From Eledone cirrhosa (Eukaryota; Mollusca; Cephalopoda; Octopoda; Eledonidae): 64,000 nucleotides of DNA. Positions 34,151 to 44,173 of the stretch are shown piece after piece. The stretch lies in contig OZ024740.1 in NCBI GenBank assembly GCA_964016885.1, positions 206,642,191-206,706,190 on the forward strand, written 5' to 3'. The notes beneath the pieces were generated by a model. It was not told the DNA's origin and searched no databases. It was given only the letters and a program-made list of their open reading frames with translations. Numbering within the stretch: the first letter of the stretch is position 1; every line of letters begins with the position of its first letter. The position numbers were made by a program, and so were the translations under genes.

Positions 34151-34204
34151 ATTACGCACAGAAAAACCGCCTTTGCTTCCTTTGTGAAGAGGTCAACTGG
34201 ACAT

Positions 34205-34358
34205 TATACTGGCTGTGGAGTTAAGAGGTTTGCTTCATAACTATGTGTTTCAAGTTCAATCTCTCAGCTTGGCACATTGGGCAAGTGTTATCTACCATAG
34301 CTTTGAGTCTCTCAAGTGCATGTGAGTGAAATTTTGTAGACAAAACCTGTGTAGAAAT
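34205..34358 (+). mobile_element. tRNA-derived SINE, second family
   Basis: tggctgtggagttaagaggt (A-box side), then gtgtttcaagttcaatctct (B-box side), then cttggcacattgggcaagtg and tgtgagtgaaattttgtaga. Related to 7665-7855. Confidence 0.75.
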
Positions 34359-34740
34359 CTTTTTTTTTAGGTCGTAGACTTAATCTGTCACTTGGTTTCA
34401 CATCACTAACAACCCCTTCTGTTTTTTCAGTGGAGTTTACTCTCTTGCAAGCATTTAGGTTAGGTTTCTGGTCTGAGAATAACTTTCTCTCATCCTCTCA
34501 CCAGTCTTGCAAATCCTGAAAATGACCATTGAAAAGATCATAAATTGAATTTGAGCATTGTTAAATCAAATCCGGTCATCTGTGATTTTAGATATTGTAG
34601 AAGATGTGAAACAAAGATACAATAGTTGACAAAACACAACAAATAAAAACCAAACAGTAAGATCAGGGCATGGTTAACAACAGTTGTCTTGCCGACACAT
34701 TTATAGTCTTGTAGTTAGACATCTTAATTATGATCTGTTC
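34359..34740. other. Unassigned spacer
   Basis: Nothing recognised. Confidence 0.5.
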
Positions 34741-34741
34741 T

Positions 34742-34964
34742 TTAACCCTTTAGCATTTAAACTAGCCATATCCGGCCAGAATTCTCTCACATCTTTCTGT
34801 TCAAACTGGCCGTAACTTGCTTCTCATATTAATGTTAAGGTATTGATCTCAAAATAAATAATATCAAAATCTCATAGATTTGATATTCTTTGAGATAATT
34901 ATGTGAGATAAAGCCTTTACCACGAAAATACAATAATAGAGTAATATAAATGCTAAAGGGTTAA
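34742..34964. mobile_element. TTAA MITE, family 1, copy D (223 bp)
   Basis: TTAACCCTTTAGCATTTAAA at the left, AATGCTAAAGGGTTAA at the right, and the same interior as copies A to C. It is among the best preserved copies in its termini. Confidence 0.9.
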
Positions 34965-35193
34965 ACCAAGACAGTCTCAAAGAAATAGGATATCTATTTC
35001 AGTATTGAAACATAGGAACTTGCCATTTCTGTCTTCTCAGATATTATGTTGTCTGCCTTGAAATACTATTATTGATCACGTCACTGAAGTATTTGATCAG
35101 ATTGAATTTATTGCAGATTTTATAAATTCTTGATCACTTCTTCCCAAACTTCTGTTGTGTCCCCTCACTTCCTTCGACTACTCCTTTTGTTCA

Positions 35194-35622
35194 CCTCCCA
35201 CCACTACCAATACAACAAAAACAACAACATCATCTACTACAAAAGCATGACCTCCCATTACTACCATTGCCACAATAAGAGCAACAACAACATCTCCAAA
35301 AACAACAACAACAACAACAATAAGAGCAACAGCAACAACTACTACCATTGCCAGAGCAACAACAACAATAACAACAACTACTACTACTACTACTACAGAA
35401 ATATTACATCCCACCACTACCATTGCCACAACAACAACAACAATAACAATCTCAACATCAACATCTAGTACAATAAACATTACATCCCACCACCACCACC
35501 ACCACCACCACCACCACAACAAAATCTAATACAATAAACATTACATCCCACCACCACAACAACAACAACAACTACAACAAAAACATTACCTCCCACCACC
35601 ACCACAGCAAGTACCACATTTA
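35194..35622. repeat. C/A(-T) trinucleotide repeat
   Basis: aacaacaacaacaataagag, ccaccaccaccaccaccacc and tactactactactactacag blocks. The phrase attacatcccaccac occurs several times, giving a loose ~45-60-bp higher period. Frames on both strands are low-complexity. Confidence 0.93.
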
Positions 35623-35639
35623 ATGACCACACAGTTAAG

Positions 35640-36300
35640 CTTCAAATAAATAAGCAACATTTCCCTTATTGCTTCTCCATTAATCATGTGGAATCTTCCC
35701 TTTGTATTTAGCAATCAATCTGTTTACCAAAAATCTGAAGAATTATTCCAGTTGTGTAGCATTTATTAGACAAGGATGCCTTTATCTGTGTTGCTTTCAA
35801 CAAATCAATCAATATGGTTATCAATGAATGTTTCCAATTGAATCTAATACTGGATGTTATTAAACAGGAGAAATCTATATCATAATGTCTTAGACTTACT
35901 GGTCAGTGGCTGTGGAACTGGGGAGGCCAGGGAGCCCCCCTCCCTCCCAATAATTATTAGACCTGCCAACCTCTAAAAACCCAAATGGAGAGTACCACGA
36001 AAAAAAAGTGCCCCAAAATGAGAGGAAATGAGGCAAAATGGGGAGATTTTACATAATGAAAGCTATACCCATTTTCACAAGAGAAGACATTTCACCCACT
36101 TTGGGGTGGGAGATCTCCCCGTCGGACGGGGAGAATCGACGGGTCTGAATTATATTTTTCTCCTCAAACTACCAAATCACATCTATTTGTGTATGCGCTA
36201 CAATTTATGTACATGTTATGTTTATCTTGATATTTGATACTAACAGCTAAACTAATCACTACAACTAAATTGACCAAATTTGGCTACCCCTCAATTCAGA
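35640..36300. other. Unassigned spacer
   Basis: 36090-36145 is a short GC-richer run (ggtgggagatctccccgtcg) that nearly folds on itself. No gene seen. Confidence 0.45.
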
Positions 36301-36302
36301 TG

Positions 36303-36455
36303 TGCTGTTTTCTTCAGTAAAACACTTCATTTCCATATTGGTCCTGTTCATTCAGCTCAAAATGAGTACTAGCAGCAGCAACAGCGACAACAGCACAAGA
36401 AGCAGCAGCAGCAGCAACATCTGGAGGTTAACCCTGCAATGAACTGGCCTCATAT
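36303..36455 (+). mobile_element. tRNA-SINE body with internal CAG expansion
   Basis: gttttcttcagtaaaacact, then tcattcagctcaaaatgagt and act are the SINE body as at 59745-59810. A (CAG/CAA)n run of about 50 bp follows, and the body then resumes (ggttaaccctgcaatgaact). The expansion sits exactly where the 59662 copy reads ccagcaatagctggg. Confidence 0.75.
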
Positions 36456-36689
36456 AAATAACATTACAAATATTGAGGTTCACAGTTGTATAAATAAATA
36501 TTCTTTAGTTGTAGAAGTGATGTCCAAATGAGTGTCTTCCACCACCAACAAACTTGTCCTCTGCCTCTGGTCCCAACATTCTGTCCCCTATCACATCCTG
36601 TTGAGATCCCAGTCCCATCATTCTGAGTTCAAATACTGTTGAGACCCCAGTCCCAACATTCTGCCTTCTGGATTCAAATCCCGTGAAGC

Positions 36690-36870
36690 CTCAGTATTTG
36701 ACTGGTATTTTATTTATTGACTCTGAAGGGAATTGGATAACATCTATGAGCTTGGCTGGTCAAGCTTGGGGATCCAGTTGGATCAGTTGGAGACAGTTGC
36801 TTCTGACAGGACCTGTTGGAAGGAGTGTTTGAGGACTCTTCCCCTGCGTCCCTCTCAGGAATAAGTGGGC

Positions 36871-36917
<47 letters not shown>

Positions 36918-37025
36918 AGAAGAAGAAGAAGAAGAAGAAGAAGAAGAAAGACAAAATTAGGCAGCGTGGAATTTGAACTTGGGGCGCAGAGTGCTGGAAC
37001 AAATATCACAGAAAATCTACTGTAT
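36690..37025 (-). mobile_element. SINE split by a retroposon 3' end
   Basis: 36690-36732 (cagtatttgactggtatttt, then attgactctgaaggg) and 36955-37020 (ggcagcgtggaatttgaact) are the two halves of one antisense SINE. The piece between them (36733-36954) is the retroposon and its tail. Confidence 0.6.
36733..36954 (+). mobile_element. Retroposon 3' end, copy 2, with long (GAA)n tail
   Basis: ttggataacatctatgagct, then gttgcttctgacaggacctg, then ggaataagtgggcgaagaag. The tail is about 80 bp of GAA (36870-36949). It is the plus-strand counterpart of 4618-4806. Confidence 0.75.
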
Positions 37026-37208
37026 GTATGCATGGACCCATAACTTCCGAGGGAGTTGTTGGGGTGCCATATTGATGTATGACAATTCTAGGTCATTTTA
37101 AACCTGGCAGAGCACATCTATCTCATCTCCAGGTCTGAGTACAGCAGATTTCTTCCAGAGAAGGATAGAGAATGAGATAATGGAAGTGAGAAAGAAATTA
37201 TGGAGGAA

Positions 37209-37365
37209 GAATCGACCCCAGTACTTGATTGGTACTGTTTTTATTGACCTTGAATGGATGAAAGGCAAAGTTGACCTTGGTGGGTTTTGAACTGAGAGAG
37301 CAGAGAGCTGGAACGGATACTGCAAAACACTCTATCCTACATTCTAATGACTCTGCCAATTCACT
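37209..37365 (-). mobile_element. SINE copy (antisense), nearly full body
   Basis: atcgaccccagtacttgatt, then gatgaaaggcaaagttgacc, then ggtgggttttgaactgagag and the head toward 37365 (antisense of the gttctagccc/ctctgctg region). Confidence 0.8.
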
Positions 37366-37399
37366 GCCTATAGAGAATCTATTAGACCTTGCTAATTTA

Positions 37400-37520
37400 T
37401 CTTCTTTGATGATGACACTAATGATGATTAGGATGATGATGACGATGATGATGATGTTGATAATGATGATGATGATGGTAGTGGTGGTGAGGATGGTGGT
37501 GAGGATGGTAGTGAGGATGG
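37400..37520. repeat. (GAT)n/(GGTGA)n degenerate microsatellite
   Basis: gatgatgatgttgataatga, then ggtggtgaggatggtggtga. Confidence 0.85.
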
Positions 37521-37559
37521 TTACACGACAACAAAACAATCATCACAGTACAAAGCTGT

Positions 37560-37836
37560 TGTGTTTAAATAAACCTATCACTAATGGTACAGAGGGGGTT
37601 ACTATCTATTGATCTGTTTAAACAAACCTATCATTAACAGTTTATAGAGGGGGTTACTATCTATTGATCTGTTTAAACACACCTATCACTAATAACTTAG
37701 AGAGGGCGTTACTATCTATTGATCTGGATAAATAAACCTATCACTAATAGTTTATAGAGGGGGTTACTATCTGTTGATCTGAATAAATAAACCTATCACT
37801 AATAGTATAGAGGGGGTTACTATCTGTTGATCTAGA
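37560..37836. repeat. 54-58-bp tandem repeat, five copies
   Basis: aaacctatcactaatagttt, then agagggggttactatctatt, then gatctg recurs at roughly 37571, 37624, 37681, 37736 and 37792. A (GGA)n run closes it at 37847-37870. Confidence 0.92.
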
Positions 37837-37936
37837 ACATATTGAAGGAGGAGGAGGAGGAGGAGGAGGTCATAAACTGTTTTGTTATGATTGGAGAGAT
37901 TATCTCACAAATATATTTCAATATTTATTTCGATAA

Positions 37937-38166
37937 ATGGCCTTGTGCCTAAATCACAAACCATTATTTATTTCTACATAATGGCGGTGGATTGGCAGTA
38001 TCGGTAGAGGGTCGGACACCATACTTTCCAGCATAGTTACGTCCCTTTACGATCTGAGTTCAAATCCCGCCGAGGTTGACTTTGCCTTTCATCCTTACGG
38101 GGTCGATAAAATAAAGTACCAGTAATGTACTGGGTAATTGCTGGCCTTGTGCCTAAAGTAGAAACA
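37937..38166 (+). mobile_element. SINE 3' stub followed by a full-length SINE
   Basis: 37937-37965 is a bare 3' end (ggccttgtgcctaaatcaca). 37981-38166 is complete: ggcggtggattggcagtatc, then tctgagttcaaatcccgcc (B box), tttgcctttcatccttacgg and ggccttgtgcctaaagtaga. This is the best reference copy in the window (about 185 bp). Confidence 0.92.
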
Positions 38167-38252
38167 CTTATTTATTTCTACATATCATTAATAACAACAA
38201 CAGCAACATAAATATTTACTGATTAACATATATTTTATTATTTATTTCTGAG

Positions 38253-38396
38253 TTCTGAGTTCAATCCTGCTGAGGTTAACTTTGCCTTTCATCCTTACGG
38301 GGTTAATAAAATAAAATACTAGTAACACACTGGGGTCAATTTAATCGACTTTCCTCTTCCCACAAATTGCTGGCCTTGTGCTTAACTCAAAAGCCA
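38253..38396 (+). mobile_element. SINE copy, 5'-truncated
   Basis: ttctgagttcaatcctgctg, then tttgcctttcatccttacgg, then actggggtcaatttaatcga and ctggccttgtgctta. It is the longer subtype with the ggggtcgatttaatcgac insert. Confidence 0.88.
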
Positions 38397-38398
38397 CT

Positions 38399-38598
38399 AG
38401 GGCAGTGGATTAGCAGTATCAGTAGTGTTGGGAAACAGGTTTCGTGGCATAGTGTTATGGCCCTTTACATTCTGAGTTAAAATCCCGTTAGCTTTGCCTT
38501 TCATCCTTACGGGGTTGATAAAATAAAGTACCAGGGGGTCGATTTAATTGACTTTCACCTCTCACCAAATTGCTGGCCTTGTGCCTATAGTAGAAAGA
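38399..38598 (+). mobile_element. SINE copy, full length
   Basis: gggcagtggattagcagtat, then attctgagttaaaatcccgt, then tttgcctttcatccttacgg, gggggtcgatttaattgact and ggccttgtgcctatagtaga. Confidence 0.9.
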
Positions 38599-38602
38599 AT
38601 TA

Positions 38603-38755
38603 GGGTGGTGGATTGGCAGTATCGGTAGAGCGTCGGGCAACATGCTTTGCGGCATAGAGTTCGAGGAGGTCAATAAAATAAAGTACCACTGGGGTCGATT
38701 TAATCGATACCTCTCCTACCAAAATTGCTGGCCTTGCGCCTAAATTAGAAAGCAT
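38603..38755 (+). mobile_element. SINE copy with internal deletion
   Basis: ggtggtggattggcagtatc, then gcggcatagagttcgaggag directly joined to gtcaataaaataaagtacca. The B-box to body segment is shortened by about 40 bp. The 3' end is ggccttgcgcctaaattaga. Confidence 0.88.
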
Positions 38756-38759
38756 TGTT

Positions 38760-39240
38760 TATCTCTACTTATCATTAACAACAACACCAACACCAACAAC
38801 AACATTTATTGAATAACATATAAAAAGAAATTACATGTGTTGATTTGTTTATCTATAAAAAGTAGGGTAGTTGGCAGGGGAGGGGACACACACACATACT
38901 TTTCATGAACCTCACATAGACAAAAACCTCTCATAGACAAAAAACACCAAATACCTCTGCAAATTTAAACAAGATGGCGATCGTTTTTACACCAACAATG
39001 GCAACTTTAATAAATTTTATGATGAATATAATAAATATATTTTTACTTGCTTTTGTTTTAAAAATGTTCTAGATATTTCAACAAACAATACGATGTAGAG
39101 AATAAAGTAAATTTATTTTTTCACACTTCCTTATGTTTTAAAAATGTACTCAAATATTACAACTAGAATTACACGGTAGAATCATAATGAAAAAAAATTA
39201 CGATGTACAAATTTTATACCTATTTATTTAAAAAAATATA
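38760..39240. other. AT-rich spacer
   Basis: (CAA)n-like start, then A/T-rich DNA with paired phrases (tatgttttaaaaatgt and tttgttttaaaaatgt). No gene. Confidence 0.45.
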
Positions 39241-39303
39241 CCTGTCCAATTTGAGGTGCGTCTTATAAGCCCATGCGTCTTATAAGACGTCAAATACGGT
39301 AAT
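39241..39303 (-). mobile_element. Possible DNA-transposon terminal fragment
   Basis: ggtgcgtcttataagcccat, then gcgtcttataagacgtcaaa and tacggta resembles a widespread animal MITE terminus with repeated gcgtcttataag. Assigned from memory only; the other end was not found. Confidence 0.35.
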
Positions 39304-39473
39304 GACATAATTAATTAAAGATTGATAGCAAATGAATATCAGGAAAGCTGGAGAATAAATATCCCAGTTTCAATATCGAAATAAATACTTATTTTTATAT
39401 CGCTACAAGGATGAAGTTATGGAGTAGGTTTGTAACTAAATTGGTGGACATATTTGGATAAAATCATTTTTAG

Positions 39474-39500
39474 ATTGTGTTGACTGTAGTTAGTATTGAA
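39474..39500. repeat. Detached unit of the 21/24-bp minisatellite
   Basis: attgtgttgactgtagttag, then tattg is one array unit lying about 390 bp left of the main array at 39894, on the far side of an inserted element. Confidence 0.8.
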
Positions 39501-39502
39501 GG

Positions 39503-39778
39503 CAGGACCGGATTTAATGGGGTGCAAAGGGGGAAATTGCCTCAGGTCCCCTGCTGTGGCTGGGCCCCACCAGTGGCAATCGTAGCAATTTATTTGTACC
39601 CTCAGCTGGGCTTTTTAGTTTTAGGATGATTAGAATGTTTGAATTTAATACCTGTATGTATAACTTTTCAATTCCAATTACTTGTGCCAAGCTAACTTTG
39701 GTATGTGAAATTGGGGGGTTGCTGTGTATTCTAATTTTTTGTGTATGAGGGACCGCCTCAAGGTAAATCCAAACCTTG
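39503..39778 (+). mobile_element. hAT-like repeat (inverted partner at 61165-61419)
   Basis: It starts CAGGACCGGATTTAATGGGG. The interior phrases ggctgggccccaccagtgg, ttttcaattccaattacttg and ttggggggttgctgtgtatt all recur inverted at 61165-61419. The right end (aaggtaaatccaaaccttg) is a weak mirror of the left. A CAGGxxCGGATTTA start is common among hAT-type elements. Confidence 0.65.
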
Positions 39779-39893
39779 TATGTAGGTGTTAGGATTGTGT
39801 TCTTCTTGTCATATGGAATATGCACAATAGATAGAGAGGCAGGGCGAGACAGGTGAGCCAGATCAAGGTGTCATTAGCAGCATTTGAAGTATT

Positions 39894-41711
39894 TTGTTGA
39901 GTGTAGTTAGTATTGTGTTGAGTGTAGTTAGTAATGTGTTGAGTGTTGTTAGTATTGTGTTGAGTGTAGTTGTAAGTATTGTGTTGAGTGTAATTAGTAT
40001 TATGTTGAGTGTAGTTGTAAGTATTGTGTTGAGTGTAGTTGTAAGTATTGTGTTGAGTGTAGTTAGTATTGTGTTGAGTGTAGTTGTAAGTATTGTGTTG
40101 AGTGTAGTTAGTATTGTGTTGAGTGTAGTTGTAAGTATTGTGTTGAGTGTAAGTGTTAGTATTGTGTTGAGTGTAGTTAGTATTGTGTTGAGTGTAGTTG
40201 TAAGTATTGTGTTGAGTGTAAGTGTTAGTATTGTGTTGAGTGTAGTTAGTATTGTGTTGAGTGTAGTTAGTATTGTGTTGAGTGTAGTTAGTATTGTGTT
40301 GAGTGTAAGTGTTAATATTGTGTTGAGTGTAGTTAGTATTGTGTTGAGAGTAGTTGTAAGTATTGTGTTGAGTGTAAGTGTTAGTATTGTGTTGAGTGTA
40401 AGTGTTAATATTGTGTTGAGTGTAGTTAGTATTGTGTTGAGTGTAGTTAGTATTGTGTAGAGTGTTGTTAGTATTGTGTTGAGTGTAGTTGTAAGTATTG
40501 TGTTGAGTGTAGTTGTAAGTATTGTGTTGAGTGTAGTTAGTATTGTGTTGAGTGTAGTTGTAAGTATTGTGTTGAGTGTAGTTAGTATTGTGTTGAGTGT
40601 AGTTGTAAGTATTGTGTTGAGTGTAAGTGTTAGTATTGTGTTGAGTGTAGTTAGTATTGTGTTGAGTGTAGTTGTAAGTATTGTGTTGAGTGTAAGTGTT
40701 AGTATTGTGTTGAGTGTAGTTAGTATTGTGTTGAGTGTAGTTAGTATTGTGTTGAGTGTAGTTAGTATTGTGTTGAGTGTAAGTGTTAATATTGTGTTGA
40801 GTGTAGTTAGTATTGTGTTGAGAGTAGTTGTAAGTATTGTGTTGAGTGTAAGTGTTAGTATTGTGTTGAGTGTAAGTGTTAATATTGTGTTGAGTGTAGT
40901 TAGTATTGTGTTGAGTGTAGTTAGTATTGTGTTGAGTGTTGTTAGTATTGTGTTGAGTGTAGTTGTAAGTATTGTGTTGAGTGTAATTAGTATTATGTTG
41001 AGTGTAGTTGTAAGTATTATGTTGAGTGTAGTTGTAAGTATTGTGTTGAGTGTAGTTGTAAGTATTGTGTTGAGTGTAGTTAGTATTGTGTTGAGTGTAG
41101 TTGTAAGTATTGTGTTGAGTGTAAGTGTTAATATTGTGTTGAGTGTAGTTAGTATTGTGTTGAGTGTAGTTGTAAGTATTGTGTTGAGTGTAAGTGTTAG
41201 TATTGTGTTGAGTGTAGTTAGTATTGTGTTGAGTGTAGTTGTAAGTATTGTGTTGAGTGTAGTTGTAAGTATTGTGTTGAGTGTAAGTGTTAGTATTGTG
41301 TTGAGTGTAGTTAGTATTGTGTTGAGTTTAGTTGTTAGTATTGTGTTGAGTTTAGTTGTAAGTATTGTGTTGAGTGTAGTTGTAAGTATTGTGTTGAGTG
41401 TAGTTAGTATTGTGTTGAGTGTAGTTGTAAGTATTGTGTTGAGTGTAAGTGTTAATATTGTGTTGAGTGTAGTTAGTATTGTGTTGAGTGTAGTTGTAAG
41501 TATTGTGTTGAGTGTAAGTGTTAGTATTGTGTTGAGTGTAGTTAGTATTGTGTTGAGTGTAGTTGTAAGTATTGTGTTGAGTGTAGTTGTAAGTATTGTG
41601 TTGAGTGTAAGTGTTAGTATTGTGTTGAGTGTAGTTAGTATTGTGTTGAGTTTAGTTGTTAGTATTGTGTTGAGTTTAGTTGTTAGTATTGTGTTGAGTG
41701 TAGTTGTTAGG
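39894..41711. repeat. 21/24-bp minisatellite array, about 80 copies
   Basis: Units gttgagtgtagttagtattg+t (21 bp), gttgagtgtagttgtaagta+ttgt (24 bp) and a gtaagtgttag variant. All lengths are multiples of three and the unit lacks in-frame stops. This creates pseudo-ORFs of 188 and 416 codons (repeating LSVVSIV); they are not genes. Rare variants (gttgagag, gttgagttta) recur at fixed distances. Confidence 0.97.
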
Positions 41712-42017
41712 CAGAGACATAACTAGGGTATGGCAAGTATGTCAAGTGCCATGGGTGCACATAAAGTGTGGACTAGGAACAGTTTGTATTAAAGTCAAAT
41801 AAGCCTTATCGGAGAGGGAAAAAAGAAACTCCTTCAGATGTATGCTCTGTCTCTGATAATCACAGGTGAGAACACTATGGTGGCTGGATTATTAAACCAT
41901 TTATATAAATTACTAGCTGAGGTACCTGGCTTTGCCTGGGAGAACAATTAAGAGAAGACGGATAAAAGAGAAAACGACTGTATTGGATGTGTTGTCTGGT
42001 ATGAGGTGAGCCTGTAA

Positions 42018-42048
<31 letters not shown>

Positions 42049-42208
42049 CATAAAAAAAACAATCATAAAACTTTCTTATTGGGAGAGTAAACTGCTGATT
42101 AAATTCCCCAACACTATACCTGATATCCCCCCTCCATACACACGTACACATGTATATCATGACTCATACACTGTTCATTTTCCTGACATTTGTATATTAT
42201 TCTGTGTA

Positions 42209-42987
42209 CTATACATGCACCTTTGACGAGTTGTAGTGCACCTGAGCACTGTACACAATAATTTCATTATTATTATTCATTATTAAATGGTAGCATTGGC
42301 CTTGGATTTTAAATGTTGTGAAATAACCATAGTCAGTATGATCTTTTTCAGCTCCAAAGGACGTCATCTGAAACACAGCAATATACCGCATAACATTGCT
42401 TCTGAAGTGTTTAGCTTCGTTAGTATGGTCAGTAAGCAGTATATGGATAAAAGCTGGAGGATCCTCTATCAGTGGAAGTCTGACCTTTCCTCCTAAGCAA
42501 CACATGCCAAGTGTAATATCCATGCTACCAATCGCGACTTTAGGATCATTTTTATAATTCTTTGATGGATCATATGAAAACGCAGCTCTTAGCCAGTTTA
42601 TTCTGCCTTGAAGAGTCATTTGGGCTTGTCGAGTTTGCATCGCAGCTCTCATTGCCTCTTGGTGATTTTCATATTCAACCTCTGTTTGTTGCGATAGTCT
42701 TTCGTCTTGCCTTAATCTTTCTGTTCCCTGTCTCAGGTTCTGTACACTTTCAGAAAGTTGCAATCGTTTCTTGCGATCGTTTCTTGTCTTAACCTTTCTG
42801 TTTCCCGTCTCATATTCTGCTGAATGTCACAATGTTTACTTGTCCCTTTATTCCAAAGTCTTTTTTTATATTGTTCGTGAGTTTCTCTTTCGTTTGAAGA
42901 TTTCAATCTTTTGGCGGACATTGACTCCCCGATAGATGAGCGGTGTTTTGGTGACATGATAAAATTAATTTTCTTGGAAAATATCAT
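42209..42987 (-). pseudogene. Helitron N-terminal protein (Helitron_like_N region), broken
   Basis: Two overlapping minus-strand frames, 42987-42733 and 42763-42209, give an Arg/Glu/Gln-rich leader (RETERLRQETI, ETHEQYKKRL, EAMRAAMQTRQAQM). The typical Helitron start of the Rep region follows: GMCCLGGKVRLPLIEDPP, AKHFRSNVMRYIAVFQMTSF, FTTFKIQGQCYHLI. A frameshift joins the leader frames. The Cys/His segment expected just before GMCC is deleted. The catalytic Rep HUH motif and the helicase are not present. Confidence 0.85.
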
Positions 42988-43244
42988 GAAAAAAACCTAC
43001 AAAAGAAAGCAATATAACCCCCGCACCTGCAACTCCATAAATAAAAGCAAATAGCAGCCTTAGAGAATACGTTGACACTGTCATCTGAATTAGGTCAATA
43101 ACAAGACACTATCCTCAAGAAACTAAATTAATATACACTGTAGATTAATTTGAAATAGAATCAATTTTTTCTTTGTTCTGTAAAATCAAATACTTTTTTG
43201 AGAATCACACACACATACTTTCTCTCTGAATATCTAAGACTTTA

Positions 43245-43268
43245 ATTGTACCTCTCTCTGTATAACGA

Positions 43269-43299
<31 letters not shown>

Positions 43300-43340
43300 A
43301 TCTATCTGCCTCTCCCTCTGTGTGTCTCTCTCTTTAGATG
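43245..43340. repeat. (TC)n-rich tract
   Basis: tctctctctttctctctctc, with interspersed (TATC) and TGTGTC, leading into the TG microsatellite. Confidence 0.9.
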
Positions 43341-43352
43341 AGTGTATGTATT

Positions 43353-43465
<113 letters not shown>

Positions 43466-43628
43466 TTTCCGAGTGATTCAACGAGCCAACCAGCCATTAA
43501 ACATCTCTCTTTTATATTATATATAGATATAGATATAAATTATTAGGCTCCAAGGTAAAAATACAGTGCTGGGCAGGGCGCAATATCACTGCTTGCCATG
43601 GGTGCTATTTTACCTAGTTATGTGTCTG

Positions 43629-43665
43629 GGTGTTGGTATTATGTTGAGTGTATGTGTTACTATAA
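43629..43665. repeat. Detached right end of the 21/24-bp minisatellite
   Basis: gtgttggtattatgttgagt, then gtatgtgttac: array-type sequence that resumes exactly after the hAT-like right terminus. Confidence 0.75.
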
Positions 43666-43739
43666 TGGTATGGTGACTAAACTGTTGATAAGAGGTACTA
43701 TGAGGTCAAAACCAACTTTTGTTACTGTGTTATTTTAAG

Positions 43740-44172
43740 AAAAATCCACCTTGTCTCTGTCACCAACACCAGCACCACCACTACTCCCTCCACCACACCA
43801 CCAACACCAGCACCACCGCTAACCCCTCTACCCTTCCTACCCAGTACTAGCACCACCACTACTCCCTCCACCCCACCACCACTACTACTCCCTCTGCCAC
43901 TACTCCCTCTACCCCACCACCAGCACCACCTCTACAACCACTACCCTTTCTATCCAGCACTAGCACAACCACCACCACCACCACTTCCCCCTCCACCCCA
44001 CCACCAGCACCACCACTACCTCTTCCATCCCACCACCACTACCACACCCTCACCCCATCACCACCACCACCACCACCACCACTCCCTCCACCCCACCACT
44101 ACTACTCCCTTCACCCCACCACCAGCACCACCACTACCGCCACTACCCTTCCTCACCAGCACCACCACCAAC
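43740..44172. repeat. C/A(-T) trinucleotide tract with loose ~32-bp period
   Basis: ccctccaccccaccaccagc, then accaccactact recurs about ten times with variation. G is rare on the plus strand. It joins the next array directly. Confidence 0.88.
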
Positions 44173-44173
44173 A

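Noticed and set aside
39894..41726. Open frames of 188 and 416 codons with repeating LSVVSIV.
   Set aside because: Unit lengths of 21 and 24 bp are multiples of three and lack a stop, so the frame is open by construction. No non-repeat domain, and unit variation shows no coding constraint.
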